From Nymphalis io (Eukaryota; Arthropoda; Insecta; Lepidoptera; Nymphalidae), in contig NC_065911.1 in assembly GCF_905147045.1 (NCBI RefSeq), forward strand, positions 3,100,001-3,164,000: 64,000 nucleotides of DNA, given 5' to 3'. Of the stretch, positions 11,612 through 24,854 are shown piece by piece. The position numbers and the translations under genes were made by a program. The notes beneath the pieces were generated by a model, which was not told the DNA's origin, searched no databases, and saw nothing but the letters and a program-made list of their open reading frames with translations. Position 1 is the first letter of the stretch. The number at the start of each line of letters is the position of its first letter.

Positions 11612-14394
11612 CAACGAATATTAACTCGACTTTTTAGTATCTGTATAATTATGTTTGGGTTAATATGCCTTATTATTGTTTATTTTTTTTAAAGATTTAA
11701 GTATCTGTGGCATGTTCTTACTAATTTAACATTTGGTCAATTTATATAGATATTATTATTTGTTTCGAAACGCTTCATATTTTCCATTAGATGAATAGTC
11801 ATTATTCGAAATCATGTTTCATCAATGCGTCAAGATGTTTAAATATAGGACTGTGAAAATATTATTACACTGGCAAGTATGTCGCCAGTTTTTAATTTAC
11901 CTTTCGTAACAGAAAATTGAAACAGTACCTATGTTTTTACATATAAATATAATACATAATATAACTAAGTTTGTAAAATGAATGCGCTTAATGATTGTAT
12001 ATGATGCTTTTAAGTAGATGATAATGTAATAAAAAAAGATAAAATTTTATTTAATTATTATCATACTATTTTTTCAATTTCAAAAACGATGATATTAAAT
12101 ATACACATAAGCAACGTTACATATATGTTGCATTTAAAGCAATTTTGAGGTATCAATCTTTATAGTAATAATATTTAAGGAAACCAAAGCAGACAAGAAA
12201 ATTAATAAAAATACAATATAATATCTTTGCGTGGGTTACTTTAAACACTCGTCTAAAATATAGGATGTACGAAAGAGCTGGCCACTATCGCGTTGTTTGT
12301 TTGAACTGGCTGAAAGAAGGGAGTCTGGTGTTGTTAGGCCGAGTGTTGACAAGCGACGAAAAGATTATGTAATTAGATAATTTGGATATATGTATTAAAA
12401 ATTTAAGAAAAAATATGTAATGCATTATGTAGATATGACAAAAAATACATCAGGGAGCCATTTGCGTACAATGTTATATAAGATTATTTATTATCCAGTT
12501 TAAATATATAATATTTCTTCGTTCGGTATTTGGTAGAATCGATTCGATAAGCCCTTAACGATTAAAAAATAGATTTATGCTGTTAATTAGATGCTAAATA
12601 AACTATGTTTTAAGCAATATCATAGAAAATAATCTGAATTAAATATAAGTATCAAAAAAACAAAATATATAATATTATATTTTGAATATTATGCAATAAC
12701 GAATAAGAATTCAGTGAAAGTGATGAAACTAGTCAAAGGGCTTATACAAGACATTAAGATTTAATTTCGATTACAAAGTATATACAGAATTATTATGTAC
12801 AATTATAATTTATTATCTATATTGTATTGGAATGAGACTTCGCAAGCCGTAAATTAAATTGCCGTATCTTTTTATGAATTGATCAAAAAACCACCTTTTC
12901 TACGGCGTAATAAACTTCGAGCGTGCTTGAAGCACAAACTTCCAAAACATATACACTTATTTTCATTTAGTTATAATACATATTAGTAAGATCTGCAAGT
13001 CGTATTTGTACATAAAGAATAATTTTCAAATGAAAATAAAATCGAACGGAATTATTATCTGGAAAAAAAGGCTTCCAATGATCGAATCCGGAATCTTCTG
13101 GATATATTAAAAAAAATATAATATCATACTTACAACGATCTGTATTATTTATATAATTTAAGCTAATAGGTACTTTTGTCCCAGAAATATATATTTTTTT
13201 AATGTAAAAATAAAATGATTCTTTTGCACAACTCTATCATCAGTTCAAAAATTCAATTGTGACTAATGGTCGCAGCACATTCTGCTTTAATGATTAAAAC
13301 AAACATTTTTAAAAATTATTGTAGTTGTGTTTACATATTGTATTGTATATTTGTCACACGGATGTCGTTAAATTATATTTCTAGGAAGATTGGTAATGGT
13401 GCAGAATAAAATATAATATTTAAACAAACAAATCTCATACTTTTAAGAAAGTAAGACCGAATATGTTGAGACTATTATTTTTATTTAATAAAATATTTTT
13501 TTCAACTGTTGCAATGTTTCTTTGTAAATTAGGCTCACTTCTTGTATTTTATTTTCTAATTTAATAACTTGGTATTTACAAATAATATTAGTTAAACTGT
13601 AGCAATTAACAATTTTATAACCCTGCATGTGTGTACCCCGCACTAACAAATTCTATTTTTGAAGTTTAGATCGGTAATGCGCGCTGCAGTTTTATGCACA
13701 ATTTTGCGGCCGCCGGATGAAACGCCCGCCATTTTTAAATTTAATTATAGAACCGAATCGCAGGAAGCGCGTTCTATTTTCAAATTTTATTTATTCATCT
13801 AGGCGGAGTTTTGGCCACTCCTAGATGAGTTAGAAAAACATGGCGGATTATAAATTGGATTAATTAATGTTTAATATCCTCTCAAACACATTAATTACTT
13901 TTAATTTTTTTATGTAATGTTATAATAAAATAATAGTTTATTTATTGGTAAATATCCACTGAACCAAAGCAACCCATAAATGTTTATTCATTCTTAACGG
14001 CTAATACATTATAAAATTAATATACTATTTAATAGACGTGATCTGACTTGGCTTTAGTTATAAATAAAATTCCCTCGTAACTTTATAAGTGCAATTCAAT
14101 AAATTCTTTGCGTGACTTTCAATTTTGCTAAGACGCAGATATATACACAGCTCGTATAAATGTTATCGTGATGTGACAGTATACCAGTTTTTATACTTAA
14201 CCGTACCATACTCCTTTCTATAACTCCGTCATATCTTAGGAGGCTCTGGATATTTAAGAATCAAATATTTTATGTGGATTAAATTATATATTTTTGTATC
14301 TCTCACGAGCTGGTATTAAATAAAAGAGTATGAAAGTGGGAGGGATATAGGTTAGCCGAATCTAATTATTGAAAATAAGCCGTTAGGCCTGCGC
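11612..14394. other. Non-coding stretch with two GC-richer patches
   Basis: 12178-12369 is an open stretch of 63 codons without an early ATG, with coding-like MYERAGHYRVVCLNWLKE at its end; unproven. 13660-13850 contains TTGCGGCCGCCGG, CCCGCCATTTTT, AACATGGCGG and a CATCTAGG...CCTAGATG inverted pair. The remainder is plain AT-rich DNA. Confidence 0.45.
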
Positions 14395-14580
14395 CTGAAC
14401 TCTTTCCAGTCGTGTCAGATTTGCCGTCACATTATGAGGATGAGGAAATAGAGAGTGCATATGTGTTTGCACACACACTTGTGCATTATGCCCTGCGCAG
14501 TTGGCTAGTCTCCCTTGAGATTGGCCGCTGTGGCCTTAATCGGTCAGGAGGACATCAACATCAAATGTGATAAGATACAA
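14395..14580 (+). mobile_element. SINE family D, 3' part
   Basis: GCGCCTGAACTCTTTCCAGT, TTGCCGTCACATTATGAGG, CTGCGCAGTTGGCTAGTCTC and GATTGGCCGCTGTGGCC. Confidence 0.7.
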
Positions 14581-14755
14581 GGAAAGACGGAACAAATGAT
14601 GGTAGGTGTCATCTACAAAAATAAGGGTTATGTATAAATTGACACCAATCTTTAAACTATCGATGCGGATCCAACCTTGGAATTTAACGTATTTTGTCCG
14701 GTGTAATTTCATTTATCCGTGGTAACTAAACGAAGCAATATATAATATATATCTG

Positions 14756-15026
14756 TCCCAGTAGTTAGGGATGTGGACCGATGATTCCGAGTCCATCCAA
14801 CCGATGCTTTCTGGGAGGCAGGCACCACTGAATTTCCATGTACTTACTTTGTATTTATAATTTATCTCGTGCTCGTGAAAACGTCACGAGGGAATCAGCA
14901 AGTGGCGGATGAAAATCTGGCACGTGCCAAGTCGCATTGGAGCAGCGTGGTGGAGTAAGCTCAAAACCTTTTCCTCAAAAAGTAGGCCTAAAGCCAGCAA
15001 TGGGTCATTTACAGGCTGTTACTTAA
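14756..15026 (+). mobile_element. SINE family B, degenerate
   Basis: The head is badly decayed (CCAGTAGTTAG, then GGCACCACTGAATTTCCATG). The 3' half is clear: ATTGGAGCAGCGTGGTGG and a CCAGCAATGGGTCATTTACA-type end. Confidence 0.7.
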
Positions 15027-17033
15027 GGAACAATTTATGAGTATGAGGGCTACTTACCTGGGTGGGATTATAAGTCATCATATGTATACTAACATTAAAA
15101 AAACTAAAGAGTTTGTCTGTTCTTGCTAATCTCAGAATCTACTCAGAGCAATCTAATTTGAATTTTTTTTATGATTAAAATAGACCAATTAATGATAGGT
15201 TGCCGCGCAATGTTGTATACATTGCGCTGCAATCCAAAGAGGGTAATGGGCTGCCTTTGCAACCTTATCAAATATTAATCATGTTCTATAATTATTATTT
15301 ATTATTTTATTAACAGGGCAATTAAGATGTATTTTGTACTCTTGATTATAATGACTCACTCATCAATGAATACGGAACGCAGCGATACAGAATATTGTTA
15401 GTTGGTTTCATTCCAACTCAGTCAAATAGATTGTGTTCAATAAACTTATATAAACCAAGCATCTCCTATTGAATAGGACTTAAGGAAGATTTGACAGATC
15501 TATCCCATCACACTCTTTTCACCACGTTTCCGATATCCTCGATGTTTTTCATTACCGTACGTTGAAAGCAAATTTTCTTGGGAAAAACTGAGTGTATTAT
15601 TTAATATATGTATTTACGTTCTACGAACTGGGTCATGTACAAGGCTTAAAATTTGATAAGAACAAATGTAAAATACGAACTAATCGGTCATCACAGTTTT
15701 CACTCAATTTGGAAACGAAAATTAAAAGCAGTTGACCTATTTCATTATATAGACTTGCGTCATCGCCTTCCCGATCGCGATCTTTTTATAATTAAAAACC
15801 AAGACCTGCATTGCCGCCAAGTGCAGTGGGTGCATTACAAAAATACCCACTAAAATTCAAGGTTGGATCGGCAAAAATAACGTTGGATACTGGCGCTCAT
15901 GCACTTGAACGCATCTTTGAGATCGACTCGACTGGATTTTATACGGATTTTAAATTCAATCATAAAAATAACAAAAACACAGAAATTAAAAAAAAAAGTT
16001 CCGGACGCAATCTCTCGATATCAATTAGCTATTTAAAGGCATTTAGATGCAATTCAACTTCTACTTTTCTTTTTTAATTACGAAAGCACATACGTATACG
16101 TATAGAAATATATACGCACACACATACACCGATAAAACAAGATACATAATTAAATATAGTATTGTAATATCTGAATCTTGAAGTACTTTTGAATATGATT
16201 TGTAAAATACTTGTAAAATATTTTAAGTTCTGATATCCATTAGTTTCAAGCAGATATTCGAAGAATACGAATATAAATAATATCATATAAACTATTATTA
16301 ACCATTTTTGTTTTGTGTCAACGTTTCTAGCAACCGTAATGTAATTTCGCGAAAACGTACTCCGAAATACGCTGATAAACCAATTTTTATCCCGACTTAA
16401 TTAAACTTGAACCGAACTTTTAATTTTAAATTAATAAGAATAAATTGCTATAATATTGTTTTACTTGCAGTAACTGAAATATATGACGAACTTTTCGGAC
16501 ATTTTAAATGTTTTTACAGTTTTCAATTTGTTTTGCTTTTAAACAAGTTGAAGTGAAATGGAACATCGTTTGTTTTTAATTTATCCTTGTAATACAATCT
16601 GAACATAGTAATGGTTTTTTAGTTTATCAAATTTTACTTGAATGTATACGATATATATACATATATATATTATATATTTTATGTAGATAGGTGTATATAT
16701 GATTCGTCAAACATATTATCTTATGGTATTCCAGAGTATCAGCAGGAATATGGATTCAGTAACCTCCATCATCCCAATGGAAGGAAATATTTTTTTTCGG
16801 TTATTTGGTTAAATAAAGAAGATATTCTTAAAACATTGACCTACGATTTGATAAGGGCTCATATGCACGTTCCCTAATATAGTCTACATGATCTTCACAT
16901 AGCAAACCGGAAAAGCTTGTCAGTCAAAACTATATTTGTAAGAGCTGCTATACACTAGACAGCTTTTAGGTATATTACAATATGCTCTCTATATAAAAAC
17001 ACCTCATAGGCCGAGTGGCAGGCAGGTACAGCT
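15027..17033. other. Non-coding stretch
   Basis: Short open frames at 15653-16077 and 16638-16877 lack any recognisable domain, and I treat them as chance. No repeat identified. Confidence 0.45.
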
Positions 17034-17324
17034 GTGTTTTTATTTTTTATTGAATAGGTAGGCGAACGAGTATATGGGCCACCTGATGGTAAGTGATCAC
17101 CAACGTCTCTAGACATTGGCGTTGTAAGAAATGTTAACTATCGCTTACAACACCAATGCGCCACCAACCTTGGGAACTAAGATGTTATGTCCCTTGTACC
17201 TGTAATTACACTCACCCTTCAAACCGGAACACAACAATATCAAGTACTACTGTTTTGCGGTAGAATATCTGATGAAAGGGTGGTACCTACCCAGACTAGC
17301 TTGCATAAAGCCCTACCACCAGTA
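17034..17324 (-). mobile_element. SINE-like family A, nearly full length
   Basis: T run, GAATAGGTAGGCGAACGAG, CACCAACCTTGGGAACTAAG and CAAAGCCCTACCACCAG. Eight or so bases are deleted between TAATTACA and CTCACCC. Confidence 0.88.
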
Positions 17325-17654
17325 GAAGGTCGTGGCTTAAATCTCAGATCACCGAGAATTGTCGCGATATGGATATGCTATGTGCCTAATATAGCTTACA
17401 ATATAGCAACTAATTAGAAGAGTAGGAAAGTTTGATTGTTTTTAACAAATGTTCTAAAATTAATTTAAGAAAGTATATTCTGAGTTTCTTATCGATTATA
17501 CTCGGTTTCCATTTTATCGATTTCAAATATTTATCACTATTTATATATTAATTTGTAATGTGTTAAATGTGTTCGTAAAAGCTTCTTTCAACAAAGCGTT
17601 ACTTTTATTTGACTGATTAAATCTTAAAAAGTTATTGGGTTTTTATGGCGAAGA

Positions 17655-17870
17655 TTCTTAGTAACAGCCCGGAGTCTGGTAGTTAGAAGTGTGTACACAC
17701 AAGTGTGGGAGTGTACGTAAAACCGTGTAGTAAGTTGTATTGGATTGCCGTCCCATCGGATTATGAGAGTGAGGTGGGTGAGTGCATCTGTGTTTGAGCA
17801 ACACTTTTGCACCATAATACGTCCTTTCTTGGCCGTGTCCGAAATCAGTCAGCAAGACGTTATCATACCT
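17655..17870 (+). mobile_element. SINE family D, middle and 3' part
   Basis: AGCCCGGAGTCTGGTAGTTA, GGATTGCCGTCCCATCGG, TTATGAGAGTGAGGTGGGTG and GGCCGTGTCCGAAATCAGTC. The 63- and 71-codon minus-strand frames are read-throughs. Confidence 0.75.
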
Positions 17871-19793
17871 CAATTTAAAAAAATACCTTCCTATATTCTA
17901 TGTCAACTTTGAAATAATATATATACAGAAAATATAGTAGCGGAAATACTAGATAAAATTTATGAAATACATAATAATGTACAAATCTAATGAGTGACAC
18001 TCTTGGCGCGTAAACAAAAAGTCGTAAAGCCAATATGCCGACATACAATTCCAATTTTTATAATGTTTCAAATGCCACTTTACAATAAAAATTATATATT
18101 TTTCAATATATGGACTATTTCTTAAAAACATATGTATAAAAAAATAAATTTAAATATAAGCATCATGTTACCATACCATTATTCATAATATTACATAATT
18201 GCATGGTACATTATTTCATATTTATTATTGGTACATAAGCAATTTTTCAGTGAAATCTATTACAAATATAAATTTTAATCATTGTTTTGACATAGCACAA
18301 ATCCCAAATATTCTGTATATATATGTAAAGACTATAATAATATGTATTTAGCTCATGTATATACATGATTTGATATCGAGGCTGTTAGGGAACGCTATCA
18401 CAATATTAAGGTTTAATTCACAGGACTAACAAACAAACTGTCTAGGTGTTTCAAATTGAATCGAACTTTGTAATGACTATCATTTTTAATAATAACACGT
18501 TTTTATTGTTTTTATTTATTTATAAATTTTCAAACTCACCCTGTATATTGGCACCGATAGCATCATATTGCACTTGTAATTATGGTTAATTATTTAAATA
18601 TAATTTAATTAGTAGCAATGAATGACATTATCTTACAATTTAAATCTTTACGAGTTTTATAAAAAACTATTGACCAATGGGATTACCGAATATTCTAAGT
18701 CAACTCACACATCGATATCACAAATATTCTAATATCACTAACACTACGAACGGAGACATCTGATTGGCGCGGGCGGCGGTTCTCTTTAATGTGTTATGCA
18801 CATTTTTACAAACATCTATTTTTGCGGTACTCAGTTTTTATACCGCTTATACCAGGAACGGACAATCTTAATACTTAAAATTTAGTTCTTTATTTTGATA
18901 ATTTAAGCGTTATAATAATAAAATACAATTACATTCGTTAGTTCGCTTTAATATGAAACAAAAGTAAACTAGTTTAAAACGATACGTAACTCTTTTTAGA
19001 ACATTCTAGAACGTTCCATTTCTAATACTAACTAAAAAGTAAAGATATTATCATACCAAAAGCCGTGACTCTCACTGTGCAAGGAATCCGTTTTGTATTT
19101 TAAATGGGACTTGATACTGTTAAGCTTTCATGTTTTATGTATAACTGCGCCCTGTTAAGTCTTTAAGTCATGAACATCATATCCTGTATCACTTCCCACA
19201 TTTTTAAACGGAAATGTTAATACAGTTTATTAGTTAAGCGAAACAAGAGGCAGTTAAAATAACTATCTTATTGTGATTTCATAATATATTGAATAGTCGA
19301 GATAAAGTTTTATTCACATACTTTACGTATAAAAGTATAAAAAATGTTTATGTCACTCTTATAAAAATGTTGAGAAAATCGTAAGTTTTAATATTTGAAA
19401 TATAACTTTTTGTATATAAAATATTTTCAATACTCTTTAATGTTATTACGTTAAATGATTACTAGTTTTATTATATGAAAAAAGATTAATGGAAAATAAA
19501 TCATAATTTAATTATAAAATAGATATGAAAGCATCAAAATCGTTCGGTTCGAGTACACTCCTTTGTGTTTTTGGCACAGCCGCCAAGCACTGGTTTATGT
19601 GATGCATCAGCACGTCGTGAAAGACGAACACACTCGTAAAATGCGCTTGTGTATGTGCAAAGAAAACAAACTTACCATCTTTTAGAGCAAAATCGATGTT
19701 AATGCGAATATATTTATTTATAAAAGGGTAATTGATTTTATTTATTACAAACGACTTGATTTTTAAATTTAAATTCGTATTAAATTATCTTAT
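17871..19793. other. Non-coding stretch holding the heat-shock-element motif
   Basis: No coding signal. A GC-rich patch (TGATTGGCGCGGGCGGCGGT, near 18760-18780) lies about 220 bp before the motif at 18998. Confidence 0.5.
18998..19017. promoter_or_regulatory. Heat-shock element motif, four perfect units
   Basis: AGAACATTCTAGAACGTTCC is nGAAnnTTCnnGAAnnTTCn, four alternating HSF-binding units with exact spacing. No heat-shock gene is visible in the window. The match is exact; function is not shown. Confidence 0.5.
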
Positions 19794-20090
19794 GGCCGTG
19801 ATGGCCTAGTAAATAGAACGCGTGAATCTTAACCGATGATCGTGGGTTCAAACCCGGGCAAGTACCACTGAATGTTCATGTGCTTAATTTGTGTTTATAA
19901 TTCATCTCGTGCTTGACGGTGAAGGAAAACATCGTGAGGAAACCTGTATTTCATTGAAATTATGCCACATGTGTATTATACCAAGCCGCATTGGAGCAGC
20001 GTGATGGAATAAGCTCCAAGCGTTCTCCTAAAAAGGGAGAGGAGACCTTAGCCCAGCAGTGGGACATTAAAAGGCTGTACATTAAATTAG
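19794..20090 (+). mobile_element. SINE family B, nearly full length
   Basis: It carries TGGCCTAGTAAATAGAACGC, GGGTTCAAACCCGGGC and GAAGGAAAACATCGTGAGG. A short internal deletion after GAAACCTG removes part of the body. The 3' end GGGACATTAAAAGGCTG is followed by a duplicated GTGGGACATTAAAT. Confidence 0.85.
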
Positions 20091-20469
20091 TGGGACATTA
20101 AATTGTCTTTGACATTTTCTTTACGTAAACAGAACATATTTTTACTATGAACTCATTTTAAACCCATAAAGCCTTATAGTCCAAACATTTTAAAAAAATG
20201 GAAAAAAATATATTAAGTTCTAGATTGTTTTTTTAATTTTATCTTGTCTTATAAATAGGTATGTACCGATATTATTATTTTTATAATACCATTCGTATAT
20301 ATCTGCGTATAAAATAATTATAATATTTTGATTAAACTTTTTATAGTGATAGATTATAAAACGTCTTACATACTTACTAATATTGTAAATGCAAATGTAA
20401 GTAAGTCTGTTTGTTCGTTACGCTTTCACGGATAAGCCGCTGTACCAATCAAATCACAAAAAATGTAAA

Positions 20470-20600
20470 TGTCCTGGGCTACAGGGCTAAGGTCACACCT
20501 CCTGTTTGACCAGAAGGTTTGGAGCTTCACCACATTACTCCAATACGGGTTTACACGGGGCAGAATTCCATCCGGCACATGCAAGTTCTCAGATGAGTTT
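20470..20600 (-). mobile_element. SINE family B 3' half, degenerate
   Basis: Reversed order of B: CTGGGCTACAGGGCTAAGG, AAGGTTTGGAGCTTC, CCAATACGGGTTTACAC, GGCACATGCAAG. The head is absent. Confidence 0.6.
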
Positions 20601-21572
20601 TAAATGCAAATTGAGAACACGAAGAGCGTCTTCGGTTTTTTTAGCCACTGGACACTTTATTAACGAGCTTTTAATTTAATTAATAATTATTATAGTTATG
20701 GGATGCAACCGCTAGTTACACTCATACGATTTATGTCGCCATCTATTTCAAAAACACTACTTCTGGAACAATGGTTTGTTTGGATAATAAACTTAAAACA
20801 CGCCAATTGCAGGAAAAAGGACACAATAGAACATCGGTCTAACTTGTTAACTATTCTATCCATAGATAAAGAAATCGTAGAAATGGCATGTTTATCTACT
20901 CTTATAATAATAGTTAATACTATATTTATTTGCAAACATAATAAAACTTATGAAAAAATTAATATTTGCTTAACATGATTAAATTATCATGTATTATTAT
21001 TTACTTTAGTAAATTATAAATAATTTCTACTACAGTTAAATAATCGATTTTTTAAATTTCGAACAGTTAATCAAAATTTACGGATGTATAGAAAAGCAGA
21101 GCTATTTCGTAAGAACTAACTTCGCATGCACTCGCGAATTATAGATAACCGACTTTTAGTGACACGCTATTTTGATGTTTGTTTACTTTAAATGTTATAA
21201 TTATTATAATATATGTCGCATATCACTTTCTGTCATTACGATCTTCTGCAACAAGCTTCGAGTCCTCATAGAATACTACAGCTGTTCAATACCAGTTCTG
21301 GTATAGTTCTGTTCTAAGATTCGAGATTGGAATTTCTATGTCGTGGAAATGGTACAAGTAACGAATTTAAAATGTAACAAATAATTGGATGCTATATGTA
21401 TGCAATATATACAATTACTAGCTAGGTAACGGGTTTACACGTTGAGAATACTAATATATTCAAATATAGAACACAGCAGCTTGTAAACGTTCTACGGTTG
21501 AGCGAAGGGCCCTATTAAGAATAAGGTTTTGGGACTTATTTTTTATAATAACATTTGAATGAGCCACATAGC

Positions 21573-21790
21573 CAAATTTTGATATTGTTGTGTTCCCGTT
21601 TGAAGGATGAGTGAGCGTGTGTAATTACAGGCACAAGGGACATAAAATTTTAGTTCCCAAGGTTGGTGGCGCATTGGCTATGTAAGCGATGGTTGACATT
21701 TCTTACAATGCCAATGTCTAAGGGCGTTTGGTGACCACTAACCATCAGGTGGCCCATATGCTCGTCCGCCTTCCTATTCTATAAAAAAAA
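21573..21790 (+). mobile_element. SINE-like family A, 5'-truncated
   Basis: TGATATTGTTGTGTTCCCGT to CCTTCCTATTCTATAAAAAA. The 5' portion before about 21573 is lost. Confidence 0.87.
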
Positions 21791-21796
21791 AACATA

Positions 21797-21900
21797 GATA
21801 GTAAGTGGACACCACCACCCAGGACTATTGCCGCTTTAAGTAGTATTAAAATATGTACCACCAACCTTATGAACTAAAATATCGTGTCCCATGATTTCAG
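21797..21900 (-). mobile_element. SINE-like family A, degenerate, tail to tail with 21573-21790
   Basis: AGTAAGTGGACACCACCACC, then CACCAACCTTATGAACTAA and TCGTGTCCCATG, follow the reversed A order with many substitutions. Confidence 0.55.
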
Positions 21901-23039
21901 ATCTCTGTTGGCTATTAAATTTAATGAAATAATTACAAAATTCATTATTAAATAAAAACCGTATGAAAAACGTACGTGGGAAAATTATTCGTCCAATTAA
22001 AATGCTCCCAAGGAATCAAGATCTTTTATCGTTCTGAACATAACAAACGGCTTAGAGTACGACCTAACACTGTTAACATCTTATATTCACTAAGACTGGA
22101 TACAGGCTTGATGATATTGGAGGTGAAATGTGACCAATATTTGGACCAAGCCCAATGTTGGTAGTACATGTTTTAATATAATTATTTTTAAATGAAAGTG
22201 AAATTTATATCATATTATTTTAACATTATAAAGCTAGGTTGTACATTTTTCTGACCAAAGACTGAACTGATTTTTGCATTAGTTAGCTTAGTTAGTAAGG
22301 AAGGTTAACTTCACACTGCTATCATAAGGAGTGAAGATGGTAATCATAAACGTCAGCTAATCTGGCAATCTGTATGAAACAGACATGTATATTAAAGTAG
22401 GTATGATTATAATTTAATAACAGCTATACTGTAAGAACTAATTTGAACTCAGAATACACTGGAATATGTCAAAAACTGATATGCGACATTGACTCTTATA
22501 AATATAACGTTAATTGATACCTTTTGTATCAAAATAGCATATAAACGTCTTGCATATATTTAAATTATATAAATTCGTGTTGAGTAATTAATGAACACAT
22601 TTGATATTGTCATTGCAAGAAATCTAGGCCATTTTTACAATCTTATTTTAGCTTTGCACATCGGAATGCGATGGTCAATCTTGAAACTGAATCTTAATTT
22701 AATGTACTATTTGCATCCTATAATATAACACAAACATAATTTTTTCACATAAAGTTTTTTTACCAAGAGAATCAAATATCTATAAATTGAATTATTGTTT
22801 AAAAAAATGTTACACAAAAAAGGAATGTAATGTTTTCAGGGTTCATGTATGTATGAGTTTCTTTATTCCACTAAAAGTTTTAAATGCCTGAACAGATTTA
22901 GATGTATGTGGTATCCTTACAACATCCCGCGTGACACTGGCTATAAATTACTTAATTGATTCAGGGCGGGCAGTCGTATTTTTTTAACGTAAAAAATTTT
23001 TGTAATATATATTGTTAATTATAACATTAGTTAATATTA
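21901..23039. other. Non-coding AT-rich stretch
   Basis: One 62-codon frame (21976-22164) has no recognisable features. Nothing else seen. Confidence 0.45.
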
Positions 23040-23389
23040 GGTCCTTACATATGAAATTAGCGTTTCGTCGTACTGATCACATTGATCTGAAATATCTCCT
23101 CTTTGGTTAAGAATTCCAAATTCAAATTTATAAATTCATTTAGCTGGTACATTTGAATTTTGAAAACAGTCATTTATTTGTTTTTTCCTCATTATTTTTT
23201 TCTTTGGCGTCGCTTATTACCGCACAACGGAAAACATGAAATATCGGTATATTTACGAGTACGAGTTCTACCGTGGCAAAAATGGATAGATAACAACGGT
23301 GAATACTTTGATTAATTAAATATATTTTACAAAAAAAAAATTACTTTATATTCCTCCCGTACAAAACGCCAATTTCATATGTAAGGACC
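23040..23389. mobile_element. 350-bp MITE with inverted ends and TA target duplication
   Basis: The left end GGTCCTTACATATGAAATT (23040) is matched in reverse by AATTTCATATGTAAGGACC (right end 23389), with further similarity about 10 bp inward. TA flanks both ends, as for Tc1/mariner-type elements. No transposase frame is present. Confidence 0.8.
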
Positions 23390-23433
23390 TAATATATCCC
23401 TTGTGTCTGTAGTTTAAAACTAATTACCTTAAA

Positions 23434-23667
23434 AGCCGAGACGGCCTAGTGGTTAGAACGCCTGAATCTTAACCGTGATCGGTTCAAACCCGGGCAAGCA
23501 CCACGGAATTTTCATGTGCTTAGTTTGTGATTATAATTCATCTCGTGCTTGACGGCGAAGGAAAACACGTGAGGAAACCTGCATTTGTCTAATTTCACTG
23601 AAATTCTGCCTCATGAGTTTTCTAGCTAAGATTCACGCGCCCTTACCACTGGGCCATCTCGGCTTTG
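23434..23667 (+). mobile_element. SINE family B head joined to an inverted B head
   Basis: A plus-strand B head and body (23434-23618) is followed almost at once by a reversed B head (23627-23667, GGGCCATCTCGGCTTT). The outer 40 bases are about 80% complementary, so the unit can fold back on itself. Confidence 0.75.
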
Positions 23668-24227
23668 TAACTATACCATTTACTTATTAATTATATAATT
23701 TAATATACATACACTGGTGTATATACGTCCTATTCATTTATGCTATATATCAAATATATTTAGTATTTTTGACTGATCTAGTGGCTAGGTCTGAGGTGCT
23801 GAGTTGAAATTCGAGGTCCGATCAACTTCTTTTCATTTCATAAATTCTTAGTAGTATCCTCAAAATATACTTTATAATTTTGTCAATATATTAATTGTTA
23901 ATAACGAAAGTTTTGAGAACATTTTAAGAGATTTTTAAAAAGAATAAATAGATATATTTTATTATAAGTTTTTTTTTAATTACATTAAAAATTTAGAAAC
24001 CAAATGTAACCCAAAGCCGGAACGAATATGTCTGTAGAAACAATTTAATAATTAAAAAAAAAGCAAGTAAATGTCCCAATACTGTGTTAAGATTCCATCT
24101 TCTCTCGAGGTGTTTCGCTTGTTACATCCCGCTGCTTCCATACGAGTTACGTGAACACGAATTTCAACTATTATTTGACATTTCTACAACGATTTCTTTC
24201 ATCAAAATGAATTTTGAACTCAACTAC

Positions 24228-24292
24228 TTGCTTTGAACCCGTTATCTTCGGTTAACACTCGCGTTCTAACCACTGTGCTATCGGCTCGCGAT
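24228..24292 (-). mobile_element. SINE tRNA-type head fragment
   Basis: Plus-strand TTTGAACCCGTTATCTTCGG, then TTCTAACCACTGTGCTATCG, is a reversed tRNA-type head with box B and box A. The family looks close to B but has no body. Confidence 0.45.
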
Positions 24293-24742
24293 ATATTCAT
24301 ATTAAATTCCATCCACTTTGGATTACTTATTGAATTAATTAAAAAAGCAATATCGATTCAATTTTACGTTAGGACGTCCCCGTTACAGATACTAGTTACG
24401 GGTATCATCGAGACGATTTATCTCAGAGCGGTCCAGTTATCAATTAATATTATTTATAATATATAGAAAAATATGTTTTAATGGAATTACAACATTTTTC
24501 CAGTCCAGTGCTAGCTAGGTTTATTGAAATGTATGTTAATTTGCGTACAAGTCGCGATTGTCGATCCACTATCGTATGTTCCCATTGTACATGGTTATTA
24601 TGTATGTATAAATATATCTAACTTTGTATATGACTATGTATAAAATTCGATTTATTAACTATTATGAGTTTTCACTTGAGACTGAGGTTTAAGTTAAATA
24701 GGACTTAGGCACATGTCAACGTTATAACAATATCGATTTTAC

Positions 24743-24854
24743 TTATAAACCCGCTAAGGTGATTAGTTAAACAATGCTGTGTCTTCTTCTTTTGAATGTC
24801 AAATCAATAATGATAGAAAGAGCGAGAATGTTTAACTGAACAGCACGTTTATAA
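24743..24854. mobile_element. MITE family H
   Basis: Ends TTATAAAC and GTTTATAA. The inner arms TTAGTTAAACAATGCTGTG and, reversed, CTGTTCAGTTAAACATTCTC pair imperfectly. The centre is GAATGTCAAATCAATAATGA. Confidence 0.55.

Noticed and set aside
20696..20978. Overlapping 79- and 91-codon frames on both strands
   Set aside because: Neither shows a domain, splice context or codon pattern that separates it from chance.
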